Shown: one piece after another, positions 1-6,420 of the stretch
How the letters are laid out: each line of letters starts with the position of its first letter
Numbering within the stretch: the stretch's first letter is position 1
Assembly (NCBI GenBank): GCA_036403235.1
Contig: DASWRI010000049.1
Span: 1 to 8,258 of the forward strand
Direction of reading: 5' to 3'
DNA: 8,258 bases
Source: JBGTFE01 sp036403235
GTDB taxonomy: Bacteria > Acidobacteriota > Blastocatellia > Pyrinomonadales > Pyrinomonadaceae
Translations under genes and position numbers: made by a program
The notes under the pieces: generated by a model
Told to the model about the DNA's origin: nothing
The model's input: the letters and a program-made list of their open reading frames with translations, nothing else
Database searches by the model: none

Positions 1-1391
1 TCGAACGTCGAAAAGTGTGCCAAAGCCTCGCCGGCGGTTCCGGCCGTCATAATCTGAGCTTTGGTGTCTTCCAAAACGTATCTGAGCATCTCGCGCGAAT
101 CCGCGTCGTCGTCGACGACCAGAATACGAATTCCGACAAAATCGATTTCCGGTTTTTTGATAAGCGAACTCATCGATTCGTCGAAATCTTTAGCGCTTTT
201 CTGCGGCATCAAAAGCGGCATCATCATTGTAAAAGCCGCGCCCGCGCCTTCGCCCGCGCTTTCCGCCGTGATGGTGCCTCCGTGCATTTCGACCAGATTT
301 TTGACAATTGAAAGGCCGAGACCGAGACCGCCGTGTTTGCGTTTTGAGCTTCCGTCCGCCTGCCGGAAACGCTCGAAAACAAAAGGCAGAAAATCATTCG
401 AGATGCCGTGCCCGGTGTCTCGAAATATAACTTCGGCAAAGTCATCGACTTCGCGCAGAATTATCTCGATTTGCCCGTTTAAGGGAGTGAATTTTACCGC
501 GTTTGAAAGCAGATTCCAGAATATCTGCTGCAAACGGCTAACGTCGCCCATAATAAAAATCGCATCGGATTCGATTGTTTTGATTAATTCTATTTTTCGG
601 GCGCTGGCCGCCGGGCGAATATTGTCGAGCGCCGTTTCGATGCTTTCGGCCAAATCGACCGGATGTAAATCGAGCCGCATCTGCCCGGTGACGATGCGCG
701 ATATGTCGAGCAAATCATCGATGATTTGCGTTTGCGAGCCGACGTTTCGCTGAATCGTGCTCAGCGCATGGCGAGATTTTTCCGGGTTCGAATCGCCGCC
801 GAGAAGAATCTGCGTCCAGCCGTTGATGGCGTTTAGCGGCGTCCGGATTTCGTGCGAAACGCTGGCCAGAAATTCGTCTTTAAGCCGGCTGTTTTCTTCG
901 GCGAGCCGGCGCGCGGCCTGTTCGCTGGCGAGCAGACGACCGCGTTCTTCAATCTGGACGTTCAATTCCATTTCGCGCGCCACGCGCTCGGTGACGTCCT
1001 CGATAACGGTGATTGTGCCGACAATCTTGTCGCCGTCAAAAAGCGGCGAAATCCGCGCACTCTGCTGCATCTGGGCAAAAGCGGCAACGCCCGCGCTCGG
1101 CAGCATCGGCAGCAGATATTTATGAAGACGATGCGATAAAATACGGCTCTGGCCGCTGAGCGCGTCCCGGTAATAACTGTCGAAACCGCGCGTCACGAGC
1201 TCGGGGAAAGCTTCAAGCAAGTTACTGCCGGTTAAATTTTTTTCACAATTTTCGCTTTGTTTTTCAAACCATTTGTTATACGAGCAAATATTCAGCTTTT
1301 CGTCCGTGATGAGCAGGCCCTGCGCGGAAAAATCGGACATCCAGCGAAGCATCGCCTTATCAAGTGATGAATTGTTATTGTCGTTGCTCAC
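1..1391 (-). CDS. PAS hybrid sensor histidine kinase (partial, receiver cut by left edge)
   Basis: Reading the minus strand from a GTG at 1391 gives an open frame of 463 codons that runs off the window at base 1. Domains in order: a PAS domain (about residues 15-136, ending IEDVTER), a short coiled coil (about 137-172), HisKA with the H-box SVSHEIRTPLN (phospho-accepting His180), and HATPase_c with an N-box around Asn293/Asn297 (NLLSNAVKF), a G1 box DTGHGI (325-330) and a G2 box GGLGLGLSIV (about 354-363). A receiver domain then begins at about 420 with the acidic triplet DDD (427-429); its phospho-acceptor Asp would lie outside the window. No membrane segment is visible, so the kinase should be cytoplasmic. 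The GTG lies 20 nt after the cheC stop with no strong Shine-Dalgarno; no ATG, GTG or TTG lies further upstream in frame before a TGA. The kinase family is certain; its cue and partner are not known. As last gene of a Che-like operon it may feed the CheY-like protein or act in parallel. Confidence 0.93.
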   Translation of the reverse strand, partial: MSNDNNNSSLDKAMLRWMSDFSAQGLLITDEKLNICSYNKWFEKQSENCEKNLTGSNLLEAFPELVTRGFDSYYRDALSGQSRILSHRLHKYLLPMLPSAGVAAFAQMQQSARISPLFDGDKIVGTITVIEDVTERVAREMELNVQIEERGRLLASEQAARRLAEENSRLKDEFLASVSHEIRTPLNAINGWTQILLGGDSNPEKSRHALSTIQRNVGSQTQIIDDLLDISRIVTGQMRLDLHPVDLAESIETALDNIRPAASARKIELIKTIESDAIFIMGDVSRLQQIFWNLLSNAVKFTPLNGQIEIILREVDDFAEVIFRDTGHGISNDFLPFVFERFRQADGSSKRKHGGLGLGLSIVKNLVEMHGGTITAESAGEGAGAAFTMMMPLLMPQKSAKDFDESMSSLIKKPEIDFVGIRILVVDDDADSREMLRYVLEDTKAQIMTAGTAGEALAHFSTF

Positions 1392-1411
1392 AATTGCTGT
1401 TTTACGAAAAG

Positions 1412-2074
1412 CTACGCGCCCAAATCAGTTTTCGCGGGGCTCTGGCTGGTATGAATCTCTTCTTCCTGCCTCGTTTCCCATTGTTCGATTTCCTCAATCA
1501 AACGGTTCAGCGAAATAATGCTCAAAACCAAAACCAGATAACCCGTCACGGCGCTTTCGCGAATGCGGAAAGATGTGTAAACGATAATCGCAAAGCGCAG
1601 CCCGTCGCGCTCTCTTCTGACTGAGTCAATCAGGTCGTCGAGCGATTCGAGATGCAGATTGGGAACGGAAAAATTGACCCGCACGTGCAAAACGTTTCCG
1701 AACATTCCGAGACAGGCGTTGAGCAGAATATTGCCGACCTCGGTTAAAACCTCGCGCGACGATTCGTCGAGCTGCGATTGCGGCGCGGCTGCGTCAGTCA
1801 GTAAATCGGTCAATTTCACCGCGCCTTCGTAATTCAAAATCAAAAAAGCGTCGCCGGCAATCGCGCCGTCAAACGGCTGGTGAATTGAAGCCACGTCGCC
1901 CGGCAAAAACCTGGCGAGCTTTGTCCCGACTTCCTCAATCGGATAAATCTCAACCTGCGGCACTTCCAGCAAAACTCTGTGTCCCGTAATTTCCGAGAGC
2001 GAAGATGCCGTTCGCGAAAAAGCGATGTTGATAAACTCGCCGAGCGCGTCAATTTGTCGTTCGCTTAAAATCAC
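1412..2074 (-). CDS. cheC: CheC-type CheY-P phosphatase
   Basis: This 220-residue protein belongs to the CheC/CheX/FliY phosphatase family, which removes phosphate from CheY-P. The family signature D/S-x3-E-x2-N-x22-P occurs in the first half as D9-E13-N16-P39 with exact spacing. It recurs in the second half as E108-E112-N115-P138, again with exact spacing but with Glu in place of the first Asp/Ser. Two copies fit CheC rather than CheX, and the length is close to the usual size of about 200 residues. The last 25 residues or so are a charged, probably disordered tail. The start is a GTG that overlaps the stop of the CheY-like gene (GTGA). It is supported by GAGGAG eight bases upstream. CheC often works with the deamidase CheD, which is not encoded in this window. 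The substrate is probably the adjacent CheY-like protein, by context. Confidence 0.9.
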   Translation of the reverse strand: MILSERQIDALGEFINIAFSRTASSLSEITGHRVLLEVPQVEIYPIEEVGTKLARFLPGDVASIHQPFDGAIAGDAFLILNYEGAVKLTDLLTDAAAPQSQLDESSREVLTEVGNILLNACLGMFGNVLHVRVNFSVPNLHLESLDDLIDSVRRERDGLRFAIIVYTSFRIRESAVTGYLVLVLSIISLNRLIEEIEQWETRQEEEIHTSQSPAKTDLGA

Positions 2075-2445
2075 GCCGTTTTCTCCTCGTTTATCACTGA
2101 TTTCATTGCCTCCAGCACTTTTTCCGGCGACAAAGGTTTATTGATAAAAGCATTTGCGCCCGCCGCCGCGACCATTTCTCTGGTCGAATCCTGAATGTCG
2201 GCGCTGGCAATAATAACGCGCGCCGCCGGGTCGAGCTCGCGCAGTTTTTCCAAAACGTCCAGCCCGTACATATCTTTCATCGTCAAATCGAGAAAGACCA
2301 AATCCGGTTTTTCGAGAAAATACTGTTCGATGCCGGTCGCGCCGTCCTCGGCCTCGAAGACTTCGTATCCGCTGCTTTCGACAATTCGACGAAGCATTCT
2401 CCGTGACATTGAGGAATCGTCAACAATCAAAATTTTCTTTTTCAC
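2071..2445 (-). CDS. cheY: Single-domain CheY-like response regulator
   Basis: A stand-alone receiver domain of 124 residues with no output domain. The usual landmarks are present: acidic pair D9/D10, phospho-acceptor D53 (in VFLDLTM), switch residue S81 (IIASAD) and K103 (INKPLS). The loop after the phosphorylation site reads DLTMKDMYG, so the proline usually found there is replaced by lysine at about residue 57. The start is GTG at 2445, inside the end of cheB (GTGA overlap), with GGAGGT just upstream; the downstream cheC gene overlaps its stop in the same way. It probably shuttles phosphate from a CheA-like or hybrid kinase to an output and is reset by the neighbouring CheC. Whether it acts on a flagellar switch, on pili or on another output cannot be told from the sequence. 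Confidence 0.93.
   Translation of the reverse strand: MKKKILIVDDSSMSRRMLRRIVESSGYEVFEAEDGATGIEQYFLEKPDLVFLDLTMKDMYGLDVLEKLRELDPAARVIIASADIQDSTREMVAAAGANAFINKPLSPEKVLEAMKSVINEEKTA
2083..2088 (-). promoter_or_regulatory. Ribosome-binding site of cheC
   Basis: GAGGAG lies in the last codons of the CheY-like gene, eight bases before the GTG at 2074. This optimal spacing supports GTG as the cheC start, again in a GTGA overlap with the upstream stop. Confidence 0.75.
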
Positions 2446-3491
2446 GCGACCTCCATTAAGGCTTGTCCTATGCGGTCAAGTCTTACGATTTTATCACTTA
2501 AACCCGCTTCGACAATAGCACCGGGCATTCCGTAAACAACGCAGCTTTCTTCGGACTCGGCAAAAACGGTTCCGTTATGCGCTTTTATCCACGCCGCGCC
2601 GGTTCGGCCGTCGGCTCCCATTCCGGTCATTATCACGCCGAGCGTGCGGCGGCCGAACGTTTCCGCCGCCGATTGAAATAACACGTCGACGGCCGGACGA
2701 TGCTGCGTGTCAAGCGGGCGAAGGCTCAGATGACACAACACTTTCCCGTCCGGACGGCGTTTAAAGAGCAGGTGTTTTCCGGCGGGCGCAAGCAAGACTA
2801 GACCCGCTCGGACTTCGTCGCCCTGCGCCGCTTCGCGAACTTCAATCGCCGAAATCGCGTTTAATTTTTCGGCATACATCGCCGTGTAACCGATTGGCAT
2901 ATGGAGCACTATCGCAATCGGAATCGGAAAATCCGGCGGAAGCTGCGGAATCAAATATCGCAAAGCCTGCGGGCCGCCGGTCGAGATTCCGATAACAATC
3001 ACGTCAAATTGATTTTTGCGCGGCTCGTCTGAAACGTCGATGGGCTCGATTCGTCGTTCGGGCTCCGGCTCCAGATGTAAATTTTCCGCGTGCATATTCG
3101 CCGCCATTTTAATTTTCTCGATAAGCTGGCTGCGAACTTCAAAAATCTTTTCGGTGGCGAGCGCCGTCGGCTTCTGCACGAAATCAATCGCTCCGGCATC
3201 AAGCGCGGCGAGCGTTTCGGCGCTGTTTTCGTCGATTGAGCTCATCATCACAATCGGAAGCGCGCGCCGCCGCATCTGTTCGCGTACAAAACCGACGCCG
3301 TCGAGTTCGGGCATCATCAAATCCGACGTAACGACATCGGGACGCAGTTTTTCGACTAATTCGAGCGCTTCCCGCCCGTCGCGCGCCGCGCCGACGACTT
3401 CGAGATGCGGGCTGTAGGAAAGCATTTCGCGCACGACTTTGCGCACATATGCGGAATCGTCAACAATCAAAACCCGAATTATTCTGTTCAA
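2442..3491 (-). CDS. cheB: Chemotaxis response regulator protein-glutamate methylesterase/deamidase CheB
   Basis: Full-length CheB, which demethylates receptor glutamates and can deamidate glutamines. Counting from an in-frame GTG at 3506, the N-terminal receiver has D16/D17, phospho-acceptor D62 (TSDLMMP) and the K112-P113 pair. A charged linker (about 138-165) follows. The C-terminal esterase domain has the catalytic triad Ser175 (GISTGGP), His202 (LHMP) and Asp299 (GMGADG). I prefer the TTG at 3491, which gives a 349-residue protein starting MNRIIRVLIVDDS, because AAGGGGG lies four bases before it. The GTG at 3506 has no comparable ribosome-binding site, and its product would carry five extra residues. 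The gene follows cheR after the only sizeable gap in the window and overlaps the CheY-like gene by 4 nt. Its likely substrate is the receptor at 6421-8258. Confidence 0.95.
   Translation of the reverse strand: MNRIIRVLIVDDSAYVRKVVREMLSYSPHLEVVGAARDGREALELVEKLRPDVVTSDLMMPELDGVGFVREQMRRRALPIVMMSSIDENSAETLAALDAGAIDFVQKPTALATEKIFEVRSQLIEKIKMAANMHAENLHLEPEPERRIEPIDVSDEPRKNQFDVIVIGISTGGPQALRYLIPQLPPDFPIPIAIVLHMPIGYTAMYAEKLNAISAIEVREAAQGDEVRAGLVLLAPAGKHLLFKRRPDGKVLCHLSLRPLDTQHRPAVDVLFQSAAETFGRRTLGVIMTGMGADGRTGAAWIKAHNGTVFAESEESCVVYGMPGAIVEAGLSDKIVRLDRIGQALMEVA
2449..2454 (-). promoter_or_regulatory. Ribosome-binding site of the CheY-like gene
   Basis: GGAGGT lies within the last codons of cheB, three bases before the GTG at 2445. 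It is a near-perfect Shine-Dalgarno sequence with short spacing and fixes the GTG as start. The start overlaps the cheB stop as GTGA, which suggests translational coupling. Confidence 0.75.
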
Positions 3492-3495
3492 AACG

Positions 3496-3502
3496 CCCCC
3501 TT
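3496..3502 (-). promoter_or_regulatory. Ribosome-binding site that favours the TTG start of cheB
   Basis: On the minus strand AAGGGGG ends four bases before the TTG at 3491. The alternative GTG at 3506 has only AGCAG directly against it, too close to serve. The site therefore supports the shorter CheB with the usual receiver N-terminus. Confidence 0.6.
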
Positions 3503-3529
3503 GCACCTGCTGGTATAACTTTAGAATAT

Positions 3530-3560
3530 ACGAAATTGATTTTTATAACGCTAATTTCGT
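3530..3560. repeat. Inverted repeat in the cheR-cheB gap
   Basis: The arms ACGAAATT (3530-3537) and AATTTCGT (3553-3560) are perfect 8-bp reverse complements separated by 15 bases; the distal arm overlaps the end of cheR. The stem is AT-rich and no U-run typical of an intrinsic terminator follows, so it is not a convincing terminator. It could be an operator, an mRNA structure or chance. The same gap holds a TATATT on the minus strand (3525-3530) that could serve as a -10 box, but no good -35 box is present. Confidence 0.35.
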
Positions 3561-4393
3561 TTTACATAAACAAAAGCGCTGCCGATTTCTTCGAGCTCAA
3601 AATCGTCCGTCACCTTTAACAGCGATTCGGCCGCGCCGACAAATAGAAACGCCGGAACCGGCATTTTTTCCGCAAACGAATTGACCACGCGGCGCACCGC
3701 GGCGGGCGAAAAATAAATAAAAACGTTGCGGCAAAAAATAATCGAAACGCTCGACATAATCGCCGTTTCGCTTGTTTCCAGAAGATTCGCCTGCGTCCAT
3801 CTGATTTTCTCAGCGAGACGCGGCGCGACCGTCCATTCTTTTCCATCGGGCGTAAAATATTTTTCCTTCAAATTTGCCGGCAAAGCCCGAAACGACCTTT
3901 CGCGATATCTGCCTTTTCGCGCGCGTTCGAGTGCCGCGGTGCTCGCGTCGCTCGCGTAAATTTCGATGTCGGCGCGCTCAAACCAGCCGTTTTCGTTGAG
4001 GCGCATGACAATCGTCAGGGGCTCTTCGCCGGTCGCGCAGGCCGCGCTCCAGATACGAATCCGCGCGTTCGGATTTTTTGACAATAAATACGGTATGACA
4101 TTTTCCGCCAACCCGTGAATTTGCTCCATTTCGCGCCAGAAATACGTTTCCTGCACCGTCAGCGCGTTGACGACGCTTTGCCAGTCGCCGGCCGAATCGG
4201 CATCGTATTTGAGCAAATAAAAATAATCTAGAAACGAATCAAAACCGCGCTCGACGATGAGCGGGGCGAGTTTGTCGACAAGCAGGGTTATTTTTGAATC
4301 GTCGAAAAACAATCCGACGCGTTCGTGAATCAAATCGCGCAAAAGCGTTTCCGCGCCGCGGCGCACACCTGAAATATCTGAATTAAACCCCAT
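3551..4393 (-). CDS. cheR: Chemotaxis protein methyltransferase CheR
   Basis: This 280-residue protein matches CheR, the S-adenosylmethionine-dependent enzyme that methylates receptor glutamates. It has an N-terminal helical domain (about 10-75) and then the conserved segment TVQETYFWRE (79-88). The SAM-binding motif is WSAACATGEEP (115-125), followed by an acidic strand-end motif YASDAST (146-152) with the downstream ARKGRY. The FCRNVFIYF segment (220-228) is near the active site. The motif after GEEP reads LTI where many CheRs have an aromatic residue, a modest deviation. The length is normal and there is no fused TPR domain. ATG at 4393 is 6 nt after the stop of the PAS-HEAT gene; AAAGG lies about 11 nt upstream, so initiation is weak or coupled to upstream translation. 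It should act with CheB on the receptor encoded two genes upstream. Confidence 0.95.
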   Translation of the reverse strand: MGFNSDISGVRRGAETLLRDLIHERVGLFFDDSKITLLVDKLAPLIVERGFDSFLDYFYLLKYDADSAGDWQSVVNALTVQETYFWREMEQIHGLAENVIPYLLSKNPNARIRIWSAACATGEEPLTIVMRLNENGWFERADIEIYASDASTAALERARKGRYRERSFRALPANLKEKYFTPDGKEWTVAPRLAEKIRWTQANLLETSETAIMSSVSIIFCRNVFIYFSPAAVRRVVNSFAEKMPVPAFLFVGAAESLLKVTDDFELEEIGSAFVYVKRN

Positions 4394-4399
4394 GCCCGA

Positions 4400-6415
4400 T
4401 TATGCCTTTAGCTCGCTTAAAACTTCCCTCGCCGCCGCGCGAACCTGTTCCGCCGCATCCGTTTCCGTCATTTCAATCAGCGTTTCGCGGCTCGCCGCGT
4501 CCCGCAAAATTCCGAGAGCGCGGACGGCAAAATAGCGTGTCCACGAATCCGCATCATTCAGCGCCTCGCGCAAAGCGGCGATTGATTCATCGCTTTTAAC
4601 TTGCGCCAGAGCTTTCGCCGCCGTTTCCCTTTCGCGCGACGAGCCTTGTTTCAAAATACGAATCAGCGCCGGAACGGCGCGCGCGTCTTCAATGTTCGGA
4701 AGCTGTTCGATGGCCGCCCTGCGCACGCGTTCGTCCGCGCCCTGGCAGCATTCGAAAATCGCATTTTCGCAATTTTTCGCGCCAAAATACCCGACGACGC
4801 GAACTGCCGCTTCGCGAACGCGCGGCTCGGCGGCGGTCAGTAAATCACACAAACGCGAAGCGGTTTCGGAATGAGCGAGCGATTTTAACGCGACGACGAC
4901 AGCTTGATAAGAAGCCGCGTCGCCGTTTTCGAGCAGCCCGACGAGCGGCTCGAACGCGCGCGAATCCTTTGTTTGTCCGAGTGCGCGCGCGGCCGTCCGG
5001 CGAACTCCCGCGTCGTCTGCGTCGAGCATTTCAATCAATAAATCGACGGCGGCCGCGCCTTGCCCGGCGAGCGCTCCGGCGGCTTCTTCGCGCAAATTTT
5101 CATTTTCAACCAGCGACGCGAGCTTTTCCCTTATTTTTTCGTCTTCAATCCAACCGGCGACGCGGACGAGCGCGGGCAAATCCGCTTCACCGGCGCTGTC
5201 GAGCGCTTCGAGCAGATTCGATTTTCCGCCTTCGTCGATTGATTTTCGCGCTTGCCGGGTGATTGTTTCGCTTTTTGAGAAATCGTTTTTGAAACGCTCG
5301 GACATCGTCGCGAGCGCGCCGGCAATCGCCTTCGCCGAAAATTTGTCTTCGTTTAATAAATCAATCAGCGGAGATGCGATTTCCTCGTTTCCAATCGCGC
5401 CGAGCGTCTCGACGGCGGCTTCGCGCAGCAATTCGTCGCTTAAAAGGGGAAGAATGCGCCGCGCCGCCGATTCGTCGGCAATTTTCTGTAAGGCATCGAG
5501 CGCGACAAACGACAAAAAGAAATCGCGCGTTTCGATGATGCCGAGAAGCGGTTCGACGGATTCTTTGGCATTTAATTTTCCGAGCGCTTCGACGGCGTGA
5601 TAACGGACGTTGACGTTTTCGTCTCCGAGCGCTTCGAGCAGCGCCGGAATCGCCAGCGCGTCCTTTTGCTCGCCGAGCGTCAAGGCGGCCTGCATCCGTA
5701 AATCGGCATCGTCGCCGCGCAGAAATTCGACGAGCGTCTCGGTCGTTTTTACCGAAGTCGCCTGCAAAATCTGGAGCGCGCTGTTGAGGACGCCGAAATC
5801 AAAATGCTGTTCGCGCAGCGCCCGCAAAAGAGCGGCTATCGCTTCGGGCGCGGCGCGGCGCGATAAACCTTCGACCAGTTCGCGGCGGACGCGCCAGTTT
5901 TTATCTCCGAGCGCGTCGATAATCGGCGCGGCCGTTTCTTCAACCAGATTTTCCTGCTCGCCCGAAATTGCTTTTGCCGCCTTCAAACGCACGATTTCGT
6001 CCGCATCGTTAAGCTGTCCGGCCAGTTCGATTTCGCTCTCGATTCGCGCCGTAACGTCTTCAATCGTGACGATTAAACCGCGAATCACGTCGTTTTCTTT
6101 GAGCGGCGCAATCGTCACGCGCTGGCGCATTTCGGTAAAGTGTTTTGACACGAACCGGGGCGGGCAGGAAATCAAAAATTTGTGAAAAGCCGGAGCGAGA
6201 ATTTCAATCGTGCCCTCTTCCAGAACGCGCCGGAAACGCGTCAGTAAGCCGCGCGTTTCCAGATTCGGAATCATTTCGGCGACGGATTTGCCGCACGCGG
6301 CGGCTGATGAGATTCCGGTCATTTGTTCGAGCGCAGAGTCCCAGACCCGGACGATAAAATCCGCGTCGGTTGTAAAAATCCCGATTAAATGTTGCCTTTC
6401 GTCGTCAAAATCCAT
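4400..6415 (-). CDS. PAS domain plus HEAT-repeat protein
   Basis: This 671-residue protein has no visible enzymatic domain. Residues about 10-124 form a PAS domain ending in the typical IEDVTAR. From about 133 to the C-terminus it is made of HEAT repeats (the PBS-lyase-like kind) of about 31 residues with recurring patterns such as VRxxAAxALG and xAxPxLxxLL. I count about eight repeats in 133-370, a degenerate stretch at 356-435, and a further block of about eight in 436-671. HEAT solenoids bind other proteins, so it is probably a soluble sensor-scaffold. Placed between the receptor and cheR, it is likely to act on the receptor, CheR or the kinase, but this is inference. Its PAS domain resembles the one in the hybrid kinase of the same operon. 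The ATG at 6415 is 5 nt after the receptor stop, without a clear Shine-Dalgarno, suggesting coupled translation. Confidence 0.9.
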   Translation of the reverse strand: MDFDDERQHLIGIFTTDADFIVRVWDSALEQMTGISSAAACGKSVAEMIPNLETRGLLTRFRRVLEEGTIEILAPAFHKFLISCPPRFVSKHFTEMRQRVTIAPLKENDVIRGLIVTIEDVTARIESEIELAGQLNDADEIVRLKAAKAISGEQENLVEETAAPIIDALGDKNWRVRRELVEGLSRRAAPEAIAALLRALREQHFDFGVLNSALQILQATSVKTTETLVEFLRGDDADLRMQAALTLGEQKDALAIPALLEALGDENVNVRYHAVEALGKLNAKESVEPLLGIIETRDFFLSFVALDALQKIADESAARRILPLLSDELLREAAVETLGAIGNEEIASPLIDLLNEDKFSAKAIAGALATMSERFKNDFSKSETITRQARKSIDEGGKSNLLEALDSAGEADLPALVRVAGWIEDEKIREKLASLVENENLREEAAGALAGQGAAAVDLLIEMLDADDAGVRRTAARALGQTKDSRAFEPLVGLLENGDAASYQAVVVALKSLAHSETASRLCDLLTAAEPRVREAAVRVVGYFGAKNCENAIFECCQGADERVRRAAIEQLPNIEDARAVPALIRILKQGSSRERETAAKALAQVKSDESIAALREALNDADSWTRYFAVRALGILRDAASRETLIEMTETDAAEQVRAAAREVLSELKA

Positions 6416-6420
6416 TTAAT

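Noticed and set aside
61..753. Long plus-strand open frame of 230 codons
   Set aside because: It is antisense to the histidine kinase, whose minus-strand frame shows a complete run of H, N, G1 and G2 boxes. The plus-strand product is Ser/Arg-rich with no recognisable domain, as expected for a shadow frame.
1..1391. Possibility that the kinase is a broken gene because it has no stop in the window
   Set aside because: The frame is uninterrupted from 1391 to base 1 and ends inside a normal receiver domain, so it is simply cut by the window edge.
3530..3560. Inverted repeat as a rho-independent terminator after cheR
   Set aside because: The stem is AT-rich, the loop is long at 15 bases, and no T-run follows on the minus strand; the next gene starts within about 40 bases in the same direction.
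5610..6185. Plus-strand open frame of 191 codons, and several smaller plus-strand frames across 4402-6419
   Set aside because: They lie antisense to the PAS-HEAT gene, are Ser/Ala/Arg-rich and low in complexity, and have no domain or ribosome-binding site that would support them.
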